DNA from: Mortierella sp. BCC40632
Lineage: Eukaryota; Mortierellomycota; Mortierellomycetes; Mortierellales; Mortierellaceae
Direction: 5' to 3'
Assembly: GCA_011634665.1 (NCBI GenBank)
Contig: WAEK01000008.1
Coordinates: 489,501 to 553,500, forward strand
Length of the DNA stretch: 64,000 bases
How positions within the stretch are numbered: position 1 is the stretch's first letter; every line of letters begins with the position of its first letter. Below, in pieces: positions 35,522-47,870 of the stretch. The translations under genes and the position numbers were made by a program. The notes below the pieces were generated by a model. It saw nothing but the letters and a program-made list of their open reading frames with translations. It ran no database searches and was not told the origin of the DNA.

Positions 35522-35900
35522 ACGACAAAAAAGGGGATGAGGAGAAGGAGGAGGAAAGAGGAAAGAGGAAAGAGCGCGTCTTTTGCGCGTCTGTCCCAGA
35601 TCAACGGAGTCAAGCTCAAGAAAGAGCACCAAACATTGTGAGTATTGGAAAACGCCACAAACTCAGGATATACACTTTGTTGCCTTGCTTTGTGCTGTTC
35701 TCCCTTCTTCTCTCCCTCTCTCCCTCTCTGGATTGCTCTAGCAAAGGAATGCATTTGAGGGGCCACGACAAACGAGAATGGAGGAGAAGGAAGAGAAAGC
35801 CAGAGGACTAGATGGCCCTTTTTTTCCTTTTGTTCTTGTCCATCTCAATAATGCTCGTTGCTTGATCTACCAAGAGGGCCTGCCGTCCCATGGGCCTTTT

Positions 35901-36056
35901 GAGGGGAGGAGGAGGAAGAGGAGGAAGAGGAGGAAGAGGAGGAAGAGGAGGAGGAGGAGGAGGAGGAGGAGGAGGAGGAGGAGGAGGAGGAGGAGGAGGA
36001 GGAGGAGGAGGAGGAGGAGGAGGAGGAGGAGGAGGAGGAAGAGGAAGAGGAACAAG
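35901..36056. repeat. (GGA)n trinucleotide array, about 150 bp
   Basis: About 50 GGA units with GAA interruptions near both ends and a long perfect centre. It yields poly-Arg, poly-Gly and poly-Glu frames on the plus strand and poly-Ser and poly-Leu on the minus strand, all regarded as shadows. Confidence 0.95.
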
Positions 36057-39000
36057 AGGGAGAGGAGACAGAAAGAGGAGGACGTTTCGTGGTGAATAAT
36101 TCTTTGAAGGAACGAGGGAGTGGTCTCCTAGGAAGGGAGGACGGACGAAAAAAGAGGACCCTTTTTTTTTCCTCTCTTCGCTTGTTCTCGTAGATCAATT
36201 TCGGGTCATGGAGGAAACTGCAATAGCGCGCACTCGCTCGCTCGCAAGGAGGCAAAGAACAGATTTACTGTTGGTTCTTTACCAGAAGGAGATGAAGAAG
36301 AAGATGAAAACACCAGTCAGGAACGCATCTTTGCCAAAAAGAGGACAGGGGAAATGAGAGAGAACCAACATGAACCGTGAACAGCTGTGGCCTAATTAAC
36401 GCTGTCGTTGTTCGACATCAAGTCCTCTATTCCTAGAGTCTCATAAAGAAGAGAGACGCGTCGCGACAAGAAAAGAGGGGGAGGAAGAGAAGAGAAAAAA
36501 AAGAGGGGGAAGAGGAGACGATATGGATATGTAGAGCACCCCGAAGCACGCACCATTCTTACAGGCGGATAGACCAGACCAAGAGCAAGAAAGAAAAAAG
36601 CAAGCCGGCAGAAGCGTGGTGTTGTATAGGGGTGTATGAGAATGTAAAAAGGCGCGGATCGTGCAGTGAAGGGGAGGCTTTGGCGGAAGAGAGCATCAGT
36701 CCTGCCTTTCGGACCTTGTTCGTTACCGGAGACGAGACCGAGACAAACCCAGGGCCGTCCAGGAAGGAGGAAGAGGGGGAGAGAGAATTGTGCGAGTATG
36801 CATGCACGAGATTGACAAAAAAAAAAAAAAAAAAAAAAAAAAAGACGATGGTGCTGGGGAGGACAGAGACTGATACAGGCATGGCCAGGCAAGAGAGAAA
36901 GAGAGATCCCAAGCCAGGGACCCAAAAGGGGATTTAGGTGGTATTTGGCGGATAGCATGCATGCAGCGCAATTAAACACTGAAGTACTCTTTAGGAAAAA
37001 GCAAGCGAGATACTTCTATCAGGAGAACGTGCGAGCCAAAAAAGAACTAGAGGGAGGGATAGAAATAGATAGAGAGAGAAAGAGAGAGTATGTGTTTGTA
37101 GCAGTGAAAGGAAACAGCCGTGAGAGAGCGAGAGAGAGAAGGGGGTGAGAAGCATGCGACAGGGACAGAAAAGGGACACCATGGGCGAGGTTGAGACGAG
37201 CAGGGAGAGAGTATGAAAAGCGCCGTCACAGACCGCACAATTCAACAACGTCCAATGCGATAATGCGTGCGTCTGTCGGTACCAGAGCCAGCGGGAGCAG
37301 GACGGCGAAAGACGGCGGTGGAATATGGAGAGAGGGAGAGGGGGGAAAGACAGAGAGAAAGAGATTGACAGAGGCAGACCGATAGACAGAGACAGACAGA
37401 CAGAGAGAGAGACTGGCACAGAGGAGACAGTAGCAAAGATAGCACAAGCAGTAGCCCAGGAGAGAGGATCGCAATGTGTTCTGTTGTTCGTGCACCGCCT
37501 AATTCAACCCGTGCAATATCCTTGTCCCAATGCCTTCAAAGCCAATATGTCGATGCACTGGCGGAAACATACTGGACGCCATCCGGTATGATGCTCTCGC
37601 CTGCACCAGCAGGACCAATCCAAGATTGCGGCTTTTGGAAAAAGGGGACGAGGGGAAGCAAGAGGTCAGGAGCACGGCGGATTCGCATTGTCATGCACGG
37701 GTACCAGCTCTCAAAGCGCTGCTAGCAAGAACCCACCTTCTCTATCTTTATCTTTTTTTTTTGAATGGTTTGTGGTTTGGATAGATCCTTGACTTGTCTC
37801 TGGCCAATCTGGCACGATGAATTTGTCGGCTGGGGTAGACGAGAAGGGAGATTGTGTGGGATTGACGGGGCCTTTCCAAAAGTACGCGGTCAATGATCAC
37901 AGCAGGCATGAAGGGACTATGTCATCTGGACGACAGCACGGAAGGCAACAACAAACGCAAGGAAGTAAGATCAAGAGTGTATATAAAAAAAAAAAAAAAA
38001 AAAAAAAAAAAGGGTCGAGTTTGTATTGTGCCTTGTTCTAAGTGTTCTGTGCGACAAATTCGTCCATCTTGGCCTTATTGCCGCCTTTTGTTGCTCACTC
38101 TCTTGTTCTTTGTCCTATCCCCTTTGTTGATAAATTTTTTGTCCTCGGGAATATCCTGGGCCTTAACAGATGCATTCCCTTCTTTGATAGAGCTTTCCAA
38201 GTCCAATGGAAAAAATCGACAACAACAACATGTTTCCAAGCAGAGGCATTGTCTTCAGCTTTGACTCTTTATTTGTCCTGGAGAAAACCCGAACATGTGC
38301 TGCAGAACAACCAGCGGAGTCGTGTCCCTGGATGATCTAAGCTAGGTGCAGCATATCGAAGGGACAAGAGCAATCAAACGGCCATTTCCTCCTATGTTCG
38401 ATGTCATGGTTGTGCTCTTGCTGTGCATTTAGTCGAAGCATCACCTCTTCGTTTGTACGCTTCTCTGTGGCCATAGTGGGCCGAGTTTGGCCCTCATATG
38501 ACAATTCTATGCATGCTGGACCAGAACCAAGGGCCGCCGAGGCCTCGTGTATTGCAGTGAGCGACCAAAGTCCAGTCCGCTGTACGACAAATTGTATGCA
38601 GACGATCGCTTCTCGCTCTGTGCGTGAGCAAAGAGAGGCAGGCTCCGACCTATAGAAAAATGAGTCTTCCTTTGAAATCGTCGATGTGGGTTGGCCTCTT
38701 GGCCCCTAGACAAAAAAAGAAAAGAAAAAAAATAGGCCATTGCTGGTTCCACTAGCCATGACATTGTTCATGGAACAGGAGCCCCTCCCCTGCAAGGCGT
38801 GATGAGAGGCTGTTCCGTCGACGTGGACCATCAAGTACAGTCGGCGGCTACATGACCAGGGCCATGTCCACACCACTCTTTCGCCCCTCGGAGCGGCGGG
38901 CGTCTGAGTTCCAGTGTGAGGTTGTGGTAGGTAAGCATTGACAGAGCCTGACAACTAGGATGTGTATTTGCGTTCCATGTGTGCATTGTAGTATATGAAG

Positions 39001-39187
39001 GTGTAATTATTGTGGATAGACATGGTGTGGAAAGGACTCGAATACGTAGAGTTCATGGGTGTGTAGATGTGTTTGTGTACGTGATGCTGATGGGTGTGTG
39101 GGTACACTAAACGACGATCAAACGAGAAGTCCCGGGACGCCGATTGATGAAATGGGAGGGAAGGGGGCGGAGAGGTGGTGGGCGGAG

Positions 39188-39209
39188 AGAGAGAAGAGAG
39201 AGAGAGAGA

Positions 39210-39282
<73 letters not shown>
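39188..39282. repeat. (GA)n array with imperfect first half
   Basis: GAGAA-interrupted GA repeats up to about 39228, then about 27 perfect units. Confidence 0.93.
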
Positions 39283-39284
<2 letters not shown>

Positions 39285-39502
39285 AGAGATTTTGAAAGAA
39301 GAGGAGACAGATAATTCAATCGGCTGCATTCAGTAGATTAAACCAATCGAGCGTACAGCTATGAATGAATTAAACTGAATAAGACAAGACTCTCTTTTTC
39401 TCTTTCTCACCTATTCTCTTTCTCTTTCTCTCTTTAACGCGATCTCGTTCTTCTTCTCTCTTTCCCTCCCTCTTTCTTTCTCTCTCTTTCCCTCTCTTTC
39501 CC

Positions 39503-39527
39503 TCAACCTCAACCTCAACCTCAACCT
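39503..39527. repeat. Short (AACCTC)n hexamer array
   Basis: Four CTCAAC-type units in the pyrimidine-rich leader region of the response-regulator gene, ending in TTCAG, which could be a splice acceptor. It is not a canonical fungal telomere repeat. Confidence 0.8.
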
Positions 39528-39839
39528 CTTCAGAAACTCTTTACGACTTCAGACGCTGCCGCTCTTTCCCTTTGTTCGCCTCCCTCTCCCCCGTCCCCCG
39601 TCCCCACCCCGCCATGCCGGCTGTTTTTTGCTGCTCGGGTCCGTGTCGAGGATCAGTCAAACAGCAACACCCGCCCCGCCTCCACCACCGCCTCCCACAC
39701 CCCCTCGCTCGCCGCCCTCACGCTCGCTTGCCGCAAGCTCACCCTCGACCACCAAGAACTCACACCACCGCCCTCGCCTTTGACCACGACGGCCCCGCAC
39801 CAGTGCCTGGCCTCGCCCTCCACCACCTCTCTTTCTTCC

Positions 39840-40346
39840 ATGTCGTCCATTACCCCTCCCAGCTCTCCCTCGTCGCCGACCCTGAGCATCGACAGCCTGA
39901 TGAGTGCTTCGCCCGATGGTTTGGCCCAACGCAAGGTCAAGGTCATGATCATCGACGACAACCCGGTCAACCTCAATATCCTTTCTCGCATGCTCGAACG
40001 CCACTTTTCCGACTTGGTTGAGCTAACCCTCGTCATGGACTCGGGTGTCACTGCACTCGACCGCCTCAGTGAAGACGCTGTCGATTTGATTTTGATGGAT
40101 ATTGACATGCCCATTCTCTCGGGTGTCCAGACCACCACCGCCATCCGCCAGAACTCGGACCAGCACATCCTTGAGCAGAACCAGAACGTACCGATCATCG
40201 CTGTTACAACCAGCGATGGTGAAGACCAACGTGAGCTGTACCGGTCTGTCGGCATGTCCGACTGTGTCTCCAAGCCGATTGAAGTTCCCAAGCTGCGTTC
40301 GGCGATCGAAGGCGCCCTCAAGGCGATCCCCCACCTCACTGCCTAA
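39840..40346 (+). CDS. Stand-alone response-regulator receiver protein (168 aa from this ATG)
   Basis: Receiver domains accept a phosphate from a histidine kinase or phosphotransfer protein in two-component relays. The domain spans about residues 33-163: acidic pair D39-D40 in VKVMIIDDNPVN, phosphoacceptor D87 in DLILMDIDMP, switch Thr in PIIAVTTSD (123-124) and invariant Lys145 in DCVSKPIE. All key residues are present. Residues 1-30 are Ser/Pro-rich. No kinase, HSF or other output domain is visible in this exon. The frame stays open upstream to about 39530 without an ATG, in Ser/Thr/Pro-rich sequence, so an upstream exon may exist and the true protein may be longer. Ssk1-like or Srr1-like function is possible but cannot be decided. 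Confidence 0.85.
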   Translation: MSSITPPSSPSSPTLSIDSLMSASPDGLAQRKVKVMIIDDNPVNLNILSRMLERHFSDLVELTLVMDSGVTALDRLSEDAVDLILMDIDMPILSGVQTTTAIRQNSDQHILEQNQNVPIIAVTTSDGEDQRELYRSVGMSDCVSKPIEVPKLRSAIEGALKAIPHLTA

Positions 40347-42060
40347 GCACCTTTCTTTATCCCCCCATTATGTCATTTGGCGTGGGCCCTTTTTTTTTTT
40401 CTTTCTTTATTTATTTATTTACTTATTTACATGTACACAGTAATACCGACTCTCCCATCCTCCTCTACTCCGCTCAGGCACCATCCTTTGTACCCACACT
40501 CACACCCACACCCACACACAAACACAAGCCAGCACGGGCGAGGCGGTCGCGCTCGACCGCATGCATGACATCGCACTCTGCAACACGCACACGCTACTGC
40601 TCTGACGCTCTTTCTTGTACCCTGCCCTGCCCTGCCCTGTGTGTTCTCTATCCATCTGTGCTGGAAACAGCTTCCCTTGAGGTCTTTGGTTTCCTCATAT
40701 CCCTTGCACGTCTGCCCCAATTGGCCAGACACTCTTGCTCGGACCACGGACTGGCCAAGAGCCTCCTGCAAGACGACGACGACAAAAACAAACGACGACC
40801 GACCGACTGACAACGAAGACAGCCGATAGACACCTTCACACGCTGGAAACGCGCGTCTTCCTCCTCCTCCGCCCCCTGCTCAGGGAGGAGGCCCTTTATG
40901 GGTTTCAAAAATCCCTTTTTGCTATGCAAAAAAAAAAAAAAAAAAGAAAGACCAGCGGGTCAGCACACAGCACAATACACGCCATGACCAAAGGAACCAG
41001 ACGAACCAACAGAAAGCAACACATTCTCTTTCTCTTTGTTTTTTGTACATATAGTCCTTGATACACCTGTAACATTTTTATTATTTATTTATTTTATTTT
41101 TTTTTTTTTTTGCGCACAAAACCTCCACTTTGTATTGCTATCCGCACCCTTTCGGCTTCTTGCCATTATTTGCCCTTGTATGTTAGCCCACTGAACTTTC
41201 TATTGTACTATAATTTGACATATACCCTCCACTACAAAGCTTTCTCTCATTAAAACAAAAAACAAAAGTACTGAAAAAAAAAAAAAAGGACCAGCCATCA
41301 AATCCTGTACGTAGTCTGTAAAAATCTAAAGACTGGTTTTCGTCGATTTAGTATTGACGTTTTGGGGATTGGATCAATGAGAATGTGTGCTTGGACCAAT
41401 TCTCTCACTGTCTCCGGCCAATGCTTACAAGGGCCTCACTGCTGCAGGACAAATGAGTAATAATGAGCGAAGAAAAAAAAAAAGAAGAAGAACAGATCCT
41501 ACTGTCGCGCGACTCTCTGTGATTGGTCTTTATTTCGCTTTGTCCATAAACGATCGGCCTACATTGATACTTTGTTTCGCGACAATGCCCTTTTTTTTTC
41601 TTCCCTGGCGCCTTTTCTTCCTTCATCCTCACGACATCGTCGTCCATAGCGGTTATAGCCACCTCTTGTTCGCCTTGTCGGATCTTTCTATATTACGGGA
41701 GGAGGAGGAAGAGCAGTAACGGGTTGGGTGAAGGCTCATACCGTGCTTAATTGCTGACAGATCTCGGAACTGAACGAAGGATGAGCATGTTGCAAAATGG
41801 ACTAAAGCAATCGGGAATCGACGGAGGAAAAACATATCATACACTTATACACCTAAGCTGTGCTTTGTTTTTTTTTTTTTTTTTCCTCTTACCTCCCTCT
41901 ACTCTTCTCTTCCCTTTTCACTCTTACTCATTCATCTATATTCTTTCATCAGAACGTTGATTTGAGAGGGAGAGAAAAGGTTAGAAAGAAGGGAAGAGGG
42001 GTAAGGAAAAAGGGAAGCCAGGGAGCAAGAGGAGAGGGAGGAGAAGAAAACATATGACAT

Positions 42061-42120
42061 ATCATGGCATGGCATGGCATGGTATCGCGGGGCAGGGCGG
42101 GACGGGATAGGACAGGACAG
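42061..42120. repeat. Degenerate pentamer array (ATGGC, GGGCA, GGACA types)
   Basis: Short runs of related 5-bp units: TCATGGCATGGCATGGC, then GGGGCAGGGCGGGACGGG, then GGACAGGACAGG. Confidence 0.75.
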
Positions 42121-42266
42121 GGCTTTCGAGTCACTTCACTCTTACTCTCACTCTCTTTCCCACTCCCCTTTCTTCCTTACTCCTTCTTCACACCTCTCCC
42201 ATAAGCCTTTCCTAAAAAGCAAAATACGTGCTAGACTGGCTACACCCTGAAGAAAAATGACGAAAA

Positions 42267-42271
42267 GAGTG

Positions 42272-42317
<46 letters not shown>

Positions 42318-42408
42318 TGAATGGATGAGTGAGTGAGTGAGTGAGTGAGTGAGTGAGTGAGTGAGTGAGTGAGTGAGTGAGTGAGTGAGTGAGTGAGTGA
42401 GTGAGTGC
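42267..42408. repeat. Compound tetranucleotide array (GTAA)n-(GAGT)n
   Basis: About 11 GTAA units, a 12-bp transition, then about 20 GAGT units. The two motifs differ by one base in phase (AGTA against AGTG), consistent with one array in which a variant unit spread. The minus-strand frames read Leu-Thr-Tyr-Leu and Ser-Leu-Thr-His repeats; no gene is supported. Confidence 0.95.
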
Positions 42409-44661
42409 GAGTAAATTGAGAGCGGCGAGAATGGCATGCATGCAAACCGCCAATTGTCATCAGTAGACTGCAGGACAGATTAGCTCACGCACAAAACGGA
42501 GCAATCGTGGAGAGAAAGAGATCCGGGGTGATGGAGAGTGTGTGCAAGAAGCTGTCCAGGGAGCCAGGGAGCCAGAGAGCGCCAAAAAAAAAATGGTGAG
42601 GTAGTAAAAAAAAAAAAAAAAAAAAAGTGTGTTTATCCGTCTTCTCATCTGGCCCAGCCAAAGTTGGTCGTCAGTTGGTCGTCAGTCAGTCGTCAGTCAG
42701 GTTGGGCCAGAAGGCCTTAGTCTAACAGTGCATTGTTCACTATAGCCTTGCATGGTGCTCAGATGCCCGATAAGATCATTGAAAAAAGGGGGGAAAAAAT
42801 AAAACATAAGACACATCCAGGATACGAAAGGGTCACGATAGTTGCGAGTCCATTTCTCTCTTTCCTACTCTTTCAATTCTAGCTCTCAGTGCGATCCGTG
42901 CCTCCTTACTGCTACTGACTGCATCGCCTGCTCGTAATCTCAGTTGCATGACCTCGACATTGGACGGTAAATGCGACAAAGGACTCCCCATTGGCGATAC
43001 GGGAGCTTTCTCTTTCTCTCTCTTTTTGTTGTAGTTGGTGTGGGCAGCATTGTGCAGCCGTGTTAGTCGGAACACCACAAGAATATTAGACAAATAAAAA
43101 GAAACAGAGAAAGAGAAAGAAAAAAGAAAAGAGGGAGAAAACAGGGAGAACAGGATGAGTAAGATGCATGCCCCGTAGGACGGTCCTCAACGCTTTTGGC
43201 AACTCTTTTTGGGTCAAGTTGGATAGCGAAAATCCAATTTGTTCGTCCCGAATTGACGTCCATCCTCCCCCCTTTATCTAACTCCTTCACGCGCGCGCAT
43301 CTGTACTTACTCTCGACCCTGCACCTCTCTCCCGATAGGAGAGGTGAAAAAAATGTAAAAAAAGCGCAAGCGCGAGAGGACGATGGGAATCAAGAGAAGT
43401 ATGGCAGGAAATCTGAAGTCCAGGGATGAACTGCACGCATAGCCCTTGGAAGCGCGAATGCGTAGATAAATATACATCGGCGCGTTTATGTGGGTACTTG
43501 CGTGAACGTCCTGATGGCTCGCACACCGGCAATGCTAGACTCTGCTTGCGGTCACCAGAGCCTCCTTGCTTTTTTACTTTATTTTTTTCTCCTCTTTCAA
43601 AGAGAGCATACACTGGGTGAAAAATGTCCTCCGAGCGCATTGCTCGACTATGTACACCATCACCATTGGCTCTCTCAACTATTGCTCTCATCCCTTTTCA
43701 TCGGACATGCATCCGATGAAAAGAAACAAAGAGATAGGATGTGAGAGAGAGAGAAGGGATAAGCAAGCAAGATAGCGTGCAGGCGAGATCAAGCAAATGC
43801 CCGATCTTGACCCGTACTCTTACAAGGACCAGGATACGTGCTGCACTGCACGATCGTCTTTTACTTTTTCTGCTCCGCAAATGGACCATGCGTGCACTCG
43901 ATGTTGTTTAGTGCCTTTCCTCAAACTTGCTTCTCTATCTTTGCGACAGCCTAGACTCTTAACCTGTAATAATGACCACTGTCCAATGTTAGATTGTCCA
44001 ATTGCTCGAAGCATGTTGGCTTTCTTTTTATTTAGCTCGTCCCACGCAGTGCATCGAGCGTGACTTGTTTGCTTGCCAGCTCATCTGACCTGAATTAGAC
44101 TAAAGGGAGGGAGAGGATTAAAAAAGAAATTGTAATTCGAAGGGCAACGACAATAGGAGAATGAAGAGAGCGCTGCAGCCACTGAAGAGCAGCATGAAAG
44201 GGGAAAGCAACCACGACAACATCAACAAAAGATGAACTCGGATCGTGCATAGGATTATAGGAGTGCGAGTAACGATGATGAAGATCATGACGAAAATGGC
44301 GGCAGCGGATAAAAACAAATAATAACAACTGTAAAAACACTGAGGAAATGACGGGACCCTTCCTTCTCTGGTTCCCCGGTCCAGCAGCCGCACGGCCATC
44401 TTCCTATTTTGCTGCTTATTTAGCAAGCAAGACAGCTTGGTCACTAGGTCTGGAGAGCAGCAATTGGAATGGACGACACCATGAGATGATAGCCTGTTAG
44501 TTGCCCCTCCCACCATGCACTCTCCATTGCGCGCGAGTCGAGGCCTATTCCTTGTGTTGTGTTGTAACTTTCGCATGCAGAGGCGGGTCTTATGTCATTG
44601 CTCATCCAGTCCTCTCTCCTCCTTTCCTTTTTGACCTTTCCCCCCTCCCTCCCTCCCTCCG

Positions 44662-44666
<5 letters not shown>

Positions 44667-44703
<37 letters not shown>
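44667..44703. repeat. (TC)n microsatellite
   Basis: About 18 TC units after a CCCTCCCTCCCTCC stretch. Confidence 0.9.
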
Positions 44704-44705
<2 letters not shown>

Positions 44706-47228
44706 CTTTCATTGAGGTCAATGGACTGGAAACCAGTTCTTGCGAGATATCACCTCAGGCACGACTAGAATTGTTGGCCAAATTTGGACTAGGTATCTTT
44801 TCTGCTCTATCTCTCACGATGTCCCAACAGACAGGATTCAATAGTGACGCCAGGCTCATCCTGAGCCTTTTCTGCGTACTTCCTCGCTCCTTTTCCTTTC
44901 CCCTGTTTTCTTCTGCACACATGCATTGTCCTGCGCTTTTCTCTTCTCCGTGAAGCGTGCCAGTCTAGTGTATTTGCTGCAAAAGCTGTCTGCTTTCACA
45001 TATTAGCTCGATACGGAGAGAGAGAGAGATGGGAGCAATAGAGAGATATAGAGATAGAGAGAAAGAAAGAAAATATGAGAGTTGTAAAGAGAAGTAGACG
45101 AGAACGCAATAGAGAGAGAGAGAGAGAGAGTGCGACTTGCAATAATAGAGTGAGAGTAAAATAGACCTCCCCCCAATAACCGTTGCCGTTGGGAGAAAAA
45201 AGAGATCATGCTGACATCTAGAGTGTCTTGACAGGCTCAATCCAGGTTGGTCGGGGCACTTTTTGGTCTCTTTCCAGACGGGTGGCCCATGGCCACGCAG
45301 ATCACATTCTCTCCATCTCTTTTCTCATATACTTTTATCTCTCAAGTAGAGAGAAAGAGAGATGGAGGAGACCTAACGCTCATTTCCTTGCCGCGTGCTT
45401 GATGTAACGCGAGGATGGGGTTACACACGACGCACAATCGCGGAAAACGTTTCTCTCAAGAGAGAGGGAGAGAGACCCGTCTCGGACAAGGGAGCAGGTT
45501 CCCTGACCAAGGCCATGCACTCAGATCTGTTGCTCTCTCTCTCTCTCTCTCTCTCTCTCCGGTCACTTGCACACTCGCTCTTTGCTAGAGGGAGGGAGGG
45601 AGGGGAGGCAGAAATGGGCGGTACAGCGGTACGGATTCGATACAATGGATGTACTCTCGAGGGCCACATGGTTTGATGAGACTACCCGTACGAAAAAAGA
45701 AAAGAGAAAAATAGGGAAGACACGGATACATGGCTATGTGGATAAAGAGGCACCAGACTTGCTCTATTTTCTGCTCGTAAGAATGCAATGTATCCTTCGA
45801 GAGCACTATAGAAACCTGATCGAAGGGTACATTGGGACACACCTAGTTAACCACTCCATTCCACAGTCTCCTAAGGTGGGAAGGAGGAGGTACCGAAATG
45901 GGGAACAAGGGCGGGGCGGCTGGACCGACAGAACTGCGGTATGTATGTGGAGCACTGAGAGGTCTGAGAGGGGAGGGGAGGCGGATGGACCTCGGCAGGG
46001 CGCGTCACTTCACCATGACGCGACCTATTTTTTTTTTTTTTTTTTTGCATCACCGAAATAGACAAAACGCGAGGCTCTCCCCTTTCCTTACTTTGTTTGT
46101 CTTTTTGTCTCTGTCCACTCACTTGGATCGGAATAAAAAAAAGTGCAGGGCCCTCGCAGCTGCATGAGGGTCGATGCAAGTATGCCGTGGCCAGGACAGA
46201 GGAAATCATAACAGGCAGAGCGTCATTCATCCTCTATGTGGTTGAGAATAGGTGACGCGAAAAGACCGAACAAGGACAGGGTGGCACATGAGCCTGTTAC
46301 AAAGGGGTATGGAGGGGTTGTTGTTGCTGTTTTCTTTGTTCGTCTGATATTTTGACCATGTTCATTTCTTACACTTGGGACATGCACTCTTGCAACATAC
46401 ATCCTTCTTATCTTTTTATTTTTTTTATTTTTTATTTTTAAATGTGTTTTTGCAATGCCCTCCTGGTATCAAGGCCGATGTCTGTTGATGCAGGGCCGAG
46501 CTATGGGCTGGCCTGAAAAGGACAAACTAATGAGAGAGAAAGAGACTAGCAAGAAAATAGAGGTGTTTGTGTTAAAATGAATGGGTGTGTTGGCGTCGGA
46601 ATAGAGCATGTAGGTGACAGGGGATGCATTAGATGATGGGTGTGTAGTCAACTGAGCGTGGCTTCTCTCTCCCTTTTCTCCCGCCCATTTGCCTCCACTA
46701 GAGATCGGCCAACTCCAGTCAGGAAATTACTGTTTTTTCGGACTGAAGTTTTACTTTGGCCTTATATCTCGGCAAGGCTCCAAGTGAGATTAGCCTGCGA
46801 GCAACGAAAGAAAGGCGTTTGGTGTTCTGGAGCCGTGTGTTTGTGTTTATTTGGGTCCCAGGGATCCGGGTTCTTGCGTTTGTTTAGTTAGACTGCAAAA
46901 TGGGCTGCACAGGACTGGCCCATCTGTCCGGACGAATGGGCGGGGCCCGTCCCATATCCCATTCCCGGTCATTAAAAAGGAAACAGGGGAGCATGAGAGC
47001 CCTCTCTCATTCTCTCTTTATTCTTCTTCTTCTCTCCTTCAGCAGAGGAAAACAAGGGCTCCATTTCATAAGCAATAATGAGAAGAACCAGTCTGGGGTG
47101 TAAAACGAGGCGACGGACTTTATGGCGAATGGACCAGCCTCCGTTGTATCTCCTCCTTCCTCCCTCTTTCTTCTGGGTTCGAGAGCTAGAGGGAGGCTGA
47201 AATGTTTTTGTTTTCTTGTAATTTTTTT

Positions 47229-47232
<4 letters not shown>

Positions 47233-47299
<67 letters not shown>
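47233..47299. repeat. (TC)n microsatellite
   Basis: About 32 uninterrupted TC units, preceded by a T run. Confidence 0.95.
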
Positions 47300-47302
<3 letters not shown>

Positions 47303-47827
47303 CCTATCTCTCCTCCTCACGGACTTTTTTTCTTCACTCTCCCTCTCTTCTATCTTTCCCAAAGAGAGCGGCGCCCTAATCAAAGTCAATTGCGATAGTA
47401 TATTGAACGCAAATTGTCACCTCGGTTCTCATCTCCAGACAACAGGGGAAACGTGGCCTAGGAGGAGCCCAGCCCAAAGTCTCACTCGGAAGGCGGGCCG
47501 GTCAAGATATGTGATACAATATACGATACAAACACAGAACAACAACCCCTAGTCCATGTTCAATCCATCCATCCTTCTCTCTTTCTACCACTCATCTCCT
47601 TTCTTCTTTTATAAGGAAGCACTAGAATTGCAAATGTAAACTTGAAGACTCTTGGATAAGATCCTGGGGGAAGATACGAACAAATGGGAGGAGGTAATTT
47701 CGATGCTACCATATCAAATAACCCACGCGAGGAGACGTGCTATCCTCCCGAGAAAGCCCTGAGCTAAACATACTATGCTTCCTAGACGAAGGGGTCAAAA
47801 AATTGTGCGAAGGAGCAATGGCCGAGT

Positions 47828-47870
<43 letters not shown>

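Larger units (their letters stand above)
23401..39839. other. 16-kb microsatellite-rich stretch with no established gene
   Basis: I found no recognisable protein family on either strand. Non-repeat islands of 100-400 bp alternate with (TC)n, (GA)n, (GT)n, T, A, (GAAA)n and (GGA)n arrays. Every long open frame crosses such arrays. Many AG...GT-bounded open segments can be found (for example 33248-33270, 33789-33941 and 34018-34048, which join in phase), but segments of this size are expected by chance. I looked for tRNA-like T-arm motifs and accept none. Confidence 0.55.

Noticed and set aside
35778..36255. Long open frames of poly-Arg, poly-Gly, poly-Ser and poly-Leu
   Set aside because: They are translations of the (GGA)n array; all frames on both strands are open because the unit contains no stop.
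39503..39527. (AACCTC)n as an internal telomere repeat
   Set aside because: The unit is not TTAGGG or its complement, there are only four copies, and it lies in general pyrimidine-rich leader sequence.
39572..40021. Open frame in a second frame across the receiver-domain gene, with an ATG at 39614
   Set aside because: It overlaps the receiver domain in the wrong frame and its His/Pro/Arg content is what a C-rich coding strand gives when shifted. No splice pair joins it to the receiver frame.
42267..42408. CRISPR-like regular array
   Set aside because: It is a simple tetranucleotide repeat without spacers, in a eukaryotic genome.
42833..43691. Possible minus-strand gene from two mixed-composition frames
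   Set aside because: The frames are in different phases and I found no good donor-acceptor pair to connect them; no recognisable domain.
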